Positions 36,680-46,656 of a DNA stretch of 64,000 bases are shown here, in pieces. The DNA is from Psococerastis gibbosa (Eukaryota; Arthropoda; Insecta; Psocodea; Psocidae). The number at the start of each line of letters is the position of its first letter. The first letter of the stretch is position 1. The stretch is taken from positions 45,214,510 through 45,278,509 of the forward strand of contig OZ020489.1 in the NCBI GenBank assembly GCA_963971405.1, in the 5' to 3' direction. The notes beneath the pieces were generated by a model that made no database searches, was not told the origin of the DNA, and was given only the letters and a program-made list of their open reading frames with translations. Position numbers and translations under genes: made by a program.

Positions 36680-39600
36680 ATGACGGACGTTCCGTACGTG
36701 ACGTACTTGGCACTTTACGTGCTTTCGTTCCATGTATTCCAAACTAACTCTCGGACCTCCACTGTTTGGAAGTTAAACCATGAAGAGGGAAAAATTGTCG
36801 AAGAAAATTCGGTCAACGCAGCTCTACCCGATATTATTCGTGAACAAGACCCAGTATTCAATATTATTTCTTCCACAATACATTACGGAAAAAGCTGGGT
36901 TAAGAGAAGCCAGGACAATTGTCATACATCTCTTTCAAGCATCAAGTATAATAGGTAAGATTTGTTTAAAATTTGAATTTTTAGAATAGTGATGGTTATT
37001 AAAAATGTGGGAACTAGGCCTGATTCCTGTGTTCGTGAACTACAGTTTGAGGTAAAGTAATGATTTGATTTTAATTTATAACAAGGTTATGGCGTTCGAA
37101 AATCAGATTTCAACATCTAGATTTTCTTTTGCCAGCATTCATGTTGCATGCATGTCAAGTTAAAGGCTAATAGGCACGTAATCCTGCATTTCTGTTCTCG
37201 CAAAAATAATAGCTATGTTATGGGGCCATAAGTCATGTATTGGCCATTTTAAGAATACAATGGTATTCTCGGCGTCGTTACAACTCTGTTACGTCAAACA
37301 GAAACACAGAAACATATAATACATAAGATATAAACTCAACCGTTGTTTTTGTGGTCAAAAAATTCAGGCACGGAGTTAGTGCGGTTCACACCAAGAAGCC
37401 TAATCACGCCCTCTCTAAATTGGGATGGTGTTAAAGTTGGAAGCCTTAGGAGGCTGGGTAGGTGGTTATACAACCTCGCACCTAAGTGGTGAGGTGAATT
37501 TCCCATGGCGGCTGTACGGTATTGCTCCTGGTACAGGTCACCCCCACTCCGTGTCTGATGGTGGTGAGTTTCTGCATTAAAAGCATATTTGTGCAAGTGC
37601 CTACGAGTATACGTCAGGGTCTCGAGTATAAGCACTGATGCCAGAGGGAGGATATCGAGTTTCTCGAATAAAGGTCGACAAGATCTCAATCCCATGTCCC
37701 AATCTGAGCTCTAATGGCACGCTTTTGGACTTTGAAAACCCGATCGCACTATCCCATACCGCATTCTGGATTCAAAAACAGCGAAATAAGCAATTTTTAG
37801 TATGTCTTGGCTAACGAGAGGCTGCAGTGTGCGCAGGAGAAAGACACAGGAAGATAATTTAGCGCATAACTTGTGAATGTGTGGTCGCCAGGTCAACATA
37901 TGATCAATATTGAGGCCCAGAAAAGACACGGTAAGAGCAGCTGGAAGATCTATCCCATCGGAAACCAGGCTAATGGCTTCCTTGTTGAGGTTGGCTAACT
38001 GAAATATCATAAATTCTCTCTTTTGTGCCATTTTACTTCAGCATTACGTTACGTCGAGTGGAAGTTCTCGTATGTAGTGAAATCAGTAGTTAAAGACCCG
38101 GTGCACACGGGCGATTTTGCCAGTTGCGATTTGCCGACAGCTTTACCTTTGTAGCCATAGGGCTAGCAGAAGATTTCCTGTCACTACTGAACGTTTTGTG
38201 ACGTTGACGCGTGTCTGGGACGTGCCTAGGGGGGAAACTGTGGAGTTTTGCGAGGCCGGCTTCATGCCAGCTGGCGAAGTCGTCGAGAAAAGTAAAACGA
38301 CAAGAAATCTTCTGCTATCCCTATGGCTACAATGGAAAAGACGCCGGCAAATCGCGACAGGCTGAATCGTCCGTGTCTACCGGGCCTAAGTGTTCATTGC
38401 ATTTTATGTTTGCTAATTAATACGATTTATTAGAATCTGCGTTTTTCACCACAAATAATTGTTGCCCTTCAAGCTATAAGCAAATAAAAGGTAAAATATA
38501 CTGCATGCACCAATGGCAATCAGCCTACGGATGTCTCTTATCTCGGTTCAGTTCTCCAAAATTTACTGTAGGGAGGTCTCATCTACTACACTGTTGATAT
38601 TCTATGTATCGAGTTTTTTAAAGTCGTAACTTCAGTCTGGCTAATACCTTATACAATTTCCATCTGTACGCGTAAGCAAATATACTTGTATATTGTCTAC
38701 CTCCTAAAGTCAGATAGTATTAATTGGCATCAGGGAAGCATACCAATTTTCCAACAACCAAAATTAAGCGGAAACAACGCAAACAAAACGGGATGTTGCT
38801 GGTGAAAAGCAAAGATTTGCACTGACGACTATACCCGTTTAAAAATGGCCTATAAAATATTGCTGACAGAAACACTAATTAAGAAACTGGGTTTTTTGCA
38901 GTGATAGAAACGGTACAAACAGCAATCGTTCAAAGAATGCAGCAGATCTCGACGATGACGAGGTGTTGGACTGCGGCAAGGCCGTCAACTTCACGTACTA
39001 TGACAACCTCGTCGGAGTCAACAATAGACACAACCATCCGCACGTACCTGAGCCACAGGTGGCGCTTATATTTAAGAAGAAGTCTGCGAAAACCACAGAT
39101 CTCGATGTGGATGCTTTGGAGAGGAAGCTTAAGAAAGCTAAACGGGAGGTATGCTCACTCTCAAACATAAGTGTGTTGCACATAATTATAGTCCAAACCT
39201 TGATAATCCCTATAATAATGCATTAGTTTCTAGTTTGGTTTTAATTTTAGCTTGCGCCCCCCCCCCCCCCCCCACAATGAAAATTGTTCACAGCGCCTGT
39301 GTGCACGAAGGATAAGTTTGAAGAATGATTTAATTAATGTGTACTGTATGTTTAACGACACCCTGTATGGGTAATTGCACCTCATTTTCCGCACGGAGTA
39401 TTATCGGTGAGATGACTTTTACCGATTCATAATATATTTCCTAATTGCAGAAACCTAAGTCAGTGCAGCTTTATAACCAAATTGGCAACTTCTGGAGAAT
39501 TAAAGGAGATGCGCAAAAAAGTATCGAGTGTTTCAGAAGAGCGCTCGCCGTGTCTCCGCACAATGCCGAAGTTCTTCTCAATCTAGCGAGAGTTCTTCTC

Positions 39601-39989
39601 AACCTACAGTACCTGGATGACGCCATCTACCTCACCAGGTGAGTATAATGCCCGAGCTGTACTCAACCTAGCGAGAGTTCTTCTCAACCTAACTTTGCAT
39701 GGATAACGCTATTTACCTGACCAGGTCAGTACCTGGATAACTGACATATAAGCCACAATAGATAGATTAGGACGCGACTATTACTGAAAATCATAATTTA
39801 GTATATATAACGCAGCTGTATTAGACGGGACTTATTTGTCATTTACACTTTTCAGGCGGTCGCTGGAAGTCCAGCCGCCGGATAAGAACGCGTGGCAGCA
39901 ATATTACACTCTGGGGGAAATTTTCAGGGCCTACGGCCACTACCAGGTATGGCTTAAATAGTTGTAAGCATTTATTTTAACACCAGCAG

Positions 39990-40053
<64 letters not shown>

Positions 40054-42602
40054 GTGTATTTAACCAAAAAAACATTACACATTTTTCTAATAACCGGTGC
40101 CACAAAGCCAAGAAAGGCGCATTGGGATCACCGCACAATTGACTTTATTATATTAGTTTTTAATCTGTAACTGTGAGTAGACTTAAAATATATGCAACAG
40201 GGGAACTCGCCATCATGTGTGTGGGAAAGCAATATACAATCACACTTGGTAAGGATGTAGTACTTCTGTGGAAGGAAAAGGGCGGGGTTGGGAACAAACA
40301 TTAGGAGTGGGAAGCAGTTTTGGAAAATAACCTCATTGGCTAGATTTTTGTTACCATACAAAGCTTTGTTAATTTCTATCATCTCCAATCTATCGAGAGT
40401 TTTTCCCTTTGTTAAAACAGTGTAATATTTTGAAAGTGTCAAAATTGCAAGTGCGGCCATTGTTATATAAAGGATTGGCATTCACCGAATTCCAATCATT
40501 TTTTCAGTCAGTCAGTTATAATAGCGTGGGTACTCCCTTCTCCATAAGCATATCTTCGATAATTCCTGCCCATTCCGAGGTAGGAACATGAGTAAATAAT
40601 GACGTGACATCAAAGGAAACTAGCCTGCTATTGCGGGCCAGGGGATGGTTCTTGAGTTAATTTATCAAAGCTAACGAGTTTTTAACGCCATAGGTAAAAA
40701 TAGGTAAGGCCATAGGTTCAATTCAATAATGCCCTCAGATGATCATTAAGAAAGGTTACTGGGGCATAAAATTGACCCTACAAATGGACGGATTGGCTCA
40801 TTGATTTTTTCATCAGTCATGTTTAATGTTTGTTGGGAGATTAGAGATTGGGACACTTGCTGGAGCTGAGTGCTAGTGAGCTCTTAGTGTCTGAAAGATT
40901 TGTAGATTATTCCTGAAATCACCTTCCACATCTACACGCTATTCTTATGTGTCGGATAAACTATATAATTGTGTGTTGTGTGGTAGGAGGCGTCGCTGCA
41001 CTTGAGACACTCGCTGGAGCTGAAGCCCGAGTTCCAGCCAGCGTTGACGGCCCTCAAAGACATGGAGAGTATTCCTGAGACAACCGTCCACGTCTACACT
41101 CTCCTTATTATAGTCTGTCTCGTAAGTACTATATATCTCACGCTAAAACTTAGAATTTTGTGAAATCGTTCGAGCTAATACAGGGTCTGTCCGGAAAGTA
41201 ATGTCAGTGAATTTTTTTTACGGCTCAAATTTTGGTGGGGGGATCTGGCAACAAGTTCAAACAAGTGCCAGCTGGCTACCGATCGTTGAAGTGGTCGCAT
41301 CAGTTGTTCCATGTGAGTCGGTACAGTAACCCGGTGCAAGACGAAAAAACTAAAAAAAAAAACTGGAGCAGAGTGCTGCGGAAACCATTAAATATAATGT
41401 TGAAGAAGGCTTTCGACGACGATTACCTTTCGGGCAAATTGTCCGGTGCCACAAGGTCTTCGTAGAAGGTTGGGAAGACGCCAACGACGAGCCCCGCGCT
41501 GGACGGCCATAAACCTCTACTAATGTTGTCTGTTGAAGGTTTTAGTAAGGTTTAATTTATCGGAAATCAAAGGGACACTTGCACGTCGATCAGTGTTCAA
41601 CAAGTCACGCACATGTTGCACATTGTCGTTGGTAGTGGAGTTTGAGCGTGGCGCTCGTCGCTGGCGTCTTCCCGACCTTCTGCGAAGGCCTTGTGCCACC
41701 GGAAAATTTGCCTGCCCAAAAGGCTATCGTCGTCGAAAGCCTTCTTTAACATTTTAATGGTTTCCGCAGCACTCTTCTCCAGTTTTACCCAAAACTTGAT
41801 CCCCATCCGTTGCTCAAGCGAACGCTTTTTTTTCTTCTTGCACCGGGTTACTGTACCGACTCACATGGAACAACTGATGTGACCACTACAACGATCGGTA
41901 GCCAGCTGACGCTTGTTGGAACTTGTTGCCAGATCCCTCCACCAAAATCTGAGCCAGTAAAGCGAGTGCTTGCGCGTACAGTCTCCGTAAAAGAAATTCA
42001 CTGACATTACTTTCCGGTCAGACCCTGTATGTCAACGCACTACCTGTATCGTATGTAAACATTGTACCTTCTGTTTTAAATATTGATAAATATGTATTCG
42101 TTTTTCGCCTTGCTTGCCATTTGGTAAGGTGCATTCTATTGAGTAATCGGAGAATTTCACAAAATGGCTGAGCCGACTGTAAGTTTCATGAACTTTAGCT
42201 TGTGGAAACATTGTGCTTCAAGCGGAAACTTGATTTAAGCAATCTGAACAACGTGCTCCATGATTCATACGTAGATGTTTACATTCGGATCGAGATTGCC
42301 AAAAACCTGTCTGGACACTTTTTTCTCCTATCGATGAAGCCAAGGTACCCATTAGATATGTCTGGTCGCGTTTTTCGCAGTTCTGTTCTCTAGCAACTGG
42401 ACTATGCGCGCTCACCCCGGTCGTGACAAAGTTTGGGGTGTACTTACAGGTGTTGGGAGTGCTGCTTGTGATCCTGAGCTCCGTTGACGGCAACTTCGAT
42501 GAAACGAAGACGACGCAGCGGCACTTCAATAGGGCGCTGGCCATGCGCTCCCTCAAGATGGCCGGTTGCAGGGCGGTACGGAGCAAGCGGCCCGTCTGCT
42601 AG
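36680..42602 (+). CDS. Putative lumenal TPR protein with C-terminal membrane anchor
   Basis: 362 residues in six exons: 36680-36954, 38902-39148, 39451-39638, 39856-39946, 40987-41121, 42450-42602; all junctions are GT/AG and keep frame. Residues 5-22 (YVTYLALYVLSFHVF) look like a signal peptide. Residues 90-125 carry three N-glycosylation sequons (NGT, NRS, NFT). A charged helix (about 155-174) precedes a TPR region at 175-295 (YNQIGNFWRIKGDAQKSIEC, then YYTLGEIFRAYGHY). A membrane helix spans about 303-323 (LLIIVCLVLGVLLVILSS), followed by a basic 39-residue tail. The TPR units resemble those of TTC17, but length and architecture differ, so I do not assign orthology. AATAAA lies at 42715-42720. 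Introns hold a LINE, two MITEs and a Penelope fragment. Confidence 0.82.
37330..38035 (-). pseudogene. LINE C-terminal fragment in TPR-gene intron 1
   Basis: Two minus-strand frames (38031-37711 and 37695-37336) encode VSFLGLNIDHMLTWRPHIHK, AYFAVFESRMRYGI and GARLYNHLPSLLR. This order is the thumb and tail of a Jockey/CR1-like reverse transcriptase. One frameshift separates the pieces, and the catalytic part is absent. Confidence 0.8.
38097..38388. mobile_element. Inverted-repeat MITE in TPR-gene intron 1
   Basis: The left end GGTGCACACGGGCGATTTTGCC and the right end ...AATCGTCCGTGTCTACCGGG are inverted relatives. Inner blocks TAGCCATAGGGCTAGCAGAAG and CTTCTGCTATCCCTATGGCTA are also inverted copies. 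Arms of about 90-100 bases flank a short unique centre. Confidence 0.75.
39655..39735 (+). pseudogene. Broken copy of the 3' end of TPR-gene exon 3
   Basis: CTCAACCTAGCGAGAGTTCT, then ATGGATAACGCTATTTACCT and GACCAGGTCAGTACC follow the order of the live exon end and donor (39580-39650). The copy lies directly downstream. Its donor is GTCAGT rather than GTGAGT, and no acceptor precedes it. Confidence 0.8.
39996..40140 (-). repeat. (ATA)n tract and retroelement end
   Basis: More than 15 trinucleotide units (to about 40051) are followed by CGTGTATTTAACCAAAAAAA and the AACCGGTGCCACAAAGCC block shared with 12180-12255 and 14390-14480. On the minus strand the trinucleotide run would be the 3' tail of an inserted retroelement. 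Confidence 0.65.
40130..40720 (-). pseudogene. Penelope-like retroelement fragment in TPR-gene intron 4
   Basis: The minus strand carries LVSFDVTSLFTHVP near 40620, the palm motif of Penelope-type reverse transcriptases. Then comes CNFDTFKILHCFNKGK and LEMIEINKALYGNKNLANE, the C-terminal GIY-YIG endonuclease region; the stretch between them is deleted. Stops and frameshifts are frequent. The GIY-YIG part is related to that in 49958-50260. Confidence 0.75.
40846..40957 (+). pseudogene. Decayed copy of TPR-gene exon 5
   Basis: GACACTTGCTGGAGCTGA, GATTATTCCTGAAATCACC and CACATCTACACGCTATTCTT follow the live exon (40987-41121) segment by segment (GACACTCGCTGGAGCTGA, GAGTATTCCTGAGACAACC, CACGTCTACACTCTCCTT). 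It has stop codons and no splice sites. It lies 30 bases upstream of the live exon. Confidence 0.85.
41181..42027. mobile_element. Palindromic mariner-derived element
   Basis: The ends CAGGGTCTGTCCGGAAAGTA and TACTTTCCGGTCAGACCCTG are inverted, and TA dinucleotides flank the element on both sides (41179-41180, 42028-42029). Both halves derive from the 5' end of one mariner. The right half on the minus strand (41806-41520) encodes the start of the transposase (MGIKFWVKLEKSAAETIKML, then a helix-turn-helix region). The left half is an internally deleted inverted copy. No DDE catalytic domain is present. It occupies intron 5 of the TPR gene. Confidence 0.9.
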
Positions 42603-44619
42603 CCATCTTATGTATCTCCACCTTTATTAGTTAGCCTTAACAATCACATAATAACTCCGTTATAGCGCCCTGTTGTATATCAATTATGACTTGGTGCCAT
42701 CGAAAGGTTGGATGAATAAATCCGGTGATCGCATCTGACTAAATACACTGAAACAAGTGTTTTAATGAGTTTACTGCCAACAGTTTACAGTGTTACACGT
42801 TCAAATATTAGTGCAATATTAGTTTAAATTTAGTTACCCCGTTCCGTGACTAGGCTGTTTACCCTACTACTCTAGTCGACCAAGATCAATGGCGTATTAA
42901 TGTATAGACTGCGACTAAGTATACTACTGTACCGTTATGGGCTGTGATTAGGCCATTGGCGGTACGTTACCCCTTTTTTGGTGTGTGTATTTAATTTTTA
43001 TTGTAGTGAAATAAAATATGATGACAGTATGAAGAAATATTTACATTTTTGCACACATCAAAAATTAAAAGTGGCACCAAATTTGCTTACTTATTTTTCC
43101 TTTTAAATTCCCCTAAATTACAAAAATAATTATTGTTACATATTAGTTAAACAAAAATTTTAACAGTGTCAAATTCTTCTTTAGTTGTGTAAATTTTATT
43201 TTTATATTGGTAATTTTTGGTTTTGTATCACTGCCGCCCCGACGTTCTCCTTGTCATGGGGACAAGATAGGGGCACTCGCATCATGCGCAGTCTATATAT
43301 TTCTGGGCCATTGATCAAGATGCAATTTCGAATGCATCTTGCTCAATGGTATTAAAATTGTGTGAAAGCTTTAAAAACATTGTGATTTTCTATTATTTGT
43401 TAATTTGTGGATTGGAAGAAATATTAGAACGTGTAATACCGGCAAATTAACAGCTTTCATTGCCTAGAGGGAGCTGACCCAAAGTCTACAGGTGGTTCCC
43501 GTCATTCCCATTGATTGAAAAGTGTCAGTAAGTAATCCTGGACGGTACTGACATCTGTCATTGCATGGCAGTGCCATGCAGTATCCCTTACAAATAGTTT
43601 TGAAGCTATGATAGGAGCCGCCCTTAGTCATTGCGAGTTAAGCTTTTACAGATGTTTACAATGAAATATATAGGGCAGCTCCACCAACTGTAGGTTTTCC
43701 AACGAATACGGCATATCTTTTGAAATACATTGAAATAAGTAAATACAATTGATTGATTATACAATCAATACGTAGCAAAGTCACAACACGGTTTCAATAA
43801 AAGTAGTCAGTTTCAGGTATAGTTACGTCATTGTGTGGCTATTGTCTTTTCATCTTTGTAAATACAACAATAACTCACGATGACAGATACATCGCTGACA
43901 CACAGTCACATCCCACCGAATATGTCACAGGAGAAAATAACACAGTGACCACAGCTCGAATCTCACAGTCCACCAGAAAAGGACATTTTTAAATTAATAG
44001 TTTCGTTTTTGTTGTATTCGATATTTATTACATGCATAATGCGATAATAAAAAAATGGAAATGAATAAAAGATAAATAAAATTATATAGAATAGAGGTAA
44101 ATAATTTTTACCTGCCACAGGAAGATCTAAAGTTGGTGGGACTGGCCCTTTGTTCGTCCTATAACTTGTATGCAGAAATTTTACAATCACTTAAACTGGC
44201 TTCCAGATTTTTAGAAAATAAAAACAGAGTGCAATCTCAAATGTGCAAAAGATTGTAAATCGGCGTTTAATGTAGATTTTGTCCTCTTGCCAATATAATG
44301 TTGACATTTTTTCTGCGCCATAATACTTTTTATTTAATTCAAAACCTAGCCTATGGATTCAAAATCAATAGAAATCAGGCGCAGATATTTTTAAAGCGAC
44401 GTACTGTTCGCCCAGAAAAGTTTGCAAATGTCCATGAAAATATCCCTTAATTCTTTACCAAGTCGGGGACAAGCCCCGCCTCACCATGTAAATTCCCTGC
44501 ATTTTCAAATCAGATAGAACTACTTTGCATGTGTTTGTATACACAAAACTTACGGGGGTTCCATTCCAAATTTAATGCATTAAGGTCACAAGTGGACATT
44601 GCATATTTTTTTTAGCTAA
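42603..44619. other. Intergenic region after the TPR gene
   Basis: The 3' UTR with AATAAA at 42715-42720 is followed by AT-rich sequence. A candidate MITE spans about 43673-44148, with related ends CAGCTCCACCAACTGTAGG and AAAGTTGGTGGGACTGGCCC (inverted, roughly 75% alike). No gene was recognised. Confidence 0.5.
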
Positions 44620-45899
44620 AATTGTCGATCTGTTGCACTTTTTACGAATTCACGACTCCAAAGTCAAAATTAAAATTAAAATTTTCTGAATGTTAGTTAA
44701 TTGTCTTCAATTACTGTAGCAACGTTAGTGGAACGGTTTTAGGATCATCATAGAACAAAATCAAAGCAATAGTTATTGTTATAAATATTATTGGTGATGC
44801 GTTTCTTGAATTTGAGAAATTTATGAAATTTTCATCTTACCATACTGTGTTATAAAATGGATCAACTTGAAAGTAGACAGTTAATATCGAAGTTAAGGGC
44901 ATTCAGACCACAGAAAAGATGAGTGTTAAGTCTTACCAAAGGAAGCAGGCCTAGTAAGAGGAAGCAACTGAAGCAACATTTCCGCATGAACCGTTAGGTA
45001 AGGCAAGCAAATTCACTAGGAGGCATGAATGATGATCTTAAACCTTTGCGAACTATTTAAGGAAGTTGAAAGTTATATATATTATATATAAATACAGAGT
45101 CTAGGAGTCCGTCGAGGTATAAAATCAACAAAAATATAAAGGAAAGAAGACGTCAATAATACTACAATAATCTCGACGAATGTGATGAAAGTATGATAAG
45201 GAACCTCATAATTATGTATATTCATCCTAGGAGCTGACTGTTAAGCTTGGACACCCTGCGACAAGAAATATTAGAGCTTGATGGTCGTTACCAAATGCCC
45301 AAGGAGAGCCTCCGCGCATTTATCACTAGGCGTCTTCATTTCAGGTAAAATAAAAAACACAACCAGTCGGTTGAGGAGACTATTATAAATACACGCATCA
45401 GAAGTGCAGCAGAAACAAAGTAGTCACAATTTAAATGCTGTGCAGATTTAAGATGTTTGACAAAATACAACGTCTTGGTCGAGTCGCCACGCACGCTTTC
45501 TTGGCGTTATAGGTATTTACAAGGAATCCGAAACGCCAGGTCTGAAGGAAATCGTATTGTATACCTTGACGAGACCCTTATTGGTGTGATACACAGAAAC
45601 TCTATTCTGTGGCCTGAACGCTCTTATGTTGACTGTCTACTTTCAAGTTGATCCATTTTATAACACAGTAGGCCTATGGTAAGATGAAAATTTTATAAAT
45701 TTCTCAAATACAAGAAACGCATCACTAATAATATTTATAACAATAAATATTGCTTTGATTTTGTTCAATGATGATCCTAAAACCGTTCCACTAACGTTGC
45801 TACAGTAGTTGAAGACAATTAACTAACATTCAGAAAATTTTAATTTTAATTTTGACATTGGAGTCGTGAATTCGTAAAAAGTGCAACAGATCGACAATT
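44620..45899. mobile_element. DNA transposon with ~265-bp inverted repeats and a DDE transposase remnant
   Basis: Left arm 44620-44882 and right arm 45632-45899 are inverted copies, beginning AATTGTCGATCTGTTGCAC and ending with its complement. The interior plus strand has short frames, one (45457-45651) reading RYLQGIRNARSEGNRIVYLD followed by ETLIGVIHRNSILW. The IVYLDET motif is the second-aspartate region of the IS630/Tc1-like DDE transposase superfamily. Frameshifts and missing N- and C-terminal parts show that it is inactive. Confidence 0.8.
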
Positions 45900-46656
45900 A
45901 AACAGTACTTATACTACATTACTGTTGGACAAGACACTGAAATAAAGGAAACACGGAGTTTATTAGAATTGATTAATGCATGCTCATGGAAATATTGGAA
46001 TAAACAAAAATTTTAAATGTCATTACTGCGCGTAAAACTAAAAAATGTCAGCGTACATTAGTAATTAAATAGCAAAACAGCAAAAAGTAAAAATGCTAGT
46101 ATAGAAAATCTACAATGTATTATGAAACATTCTGATAAACAATAACATAAAATTGTAGCTAACTCATAGTATATAGTGTTAATACTAAATAAAGATTAGC
46201 AATACAATACCATACACAGGTAAAATTGAGAGCTGATTTTGAACAGGTATTAGAGGACAAAAATGGTTTCATTCCACTAGGTTTTTATAATAAAATTATG
46301 ATGGCAAACCAGCATACGGTACCTCACCACATGCTCACTTTCACCATAATGGATCTATATACGGTAGGCCTACTGTACATCTGGAGTAGGTACCTACGTA
46401 GGTACGTAAGTTCCCTTATAACACCAACTTTGGTCACAGACGTAGCAAATGCATTAACATTAACTAAGCATTCATAAGAAACAACAGAGATGAATGTTAA
46501 CCAGGCAGATTTGGACCGACGACGAAGCTTTCTGCTCATAAAAGCCCGGGAGGGTGATGGTAACAGGGTGGTTTATATGCAAAAGGCTGCGTGTTGTTCT
46601 CTCACGCGAGAAGTCCACAGATATCAATAATGACGCCTCAGTCGACCAATCAGCAA

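Noticed and set aside
39996-40051. CRISPR-like or other regular repeat array
   Set aside because: It is a simple ATA microsatellite in a eukaryotic intron, with no spacers.
36680-42602. Calling the TPR gene TTC17
   Set aside because: The TPR units look alike, but this protein is about a third of the length, ends in a membrane helix, and lacks the TTC17 layout I know.
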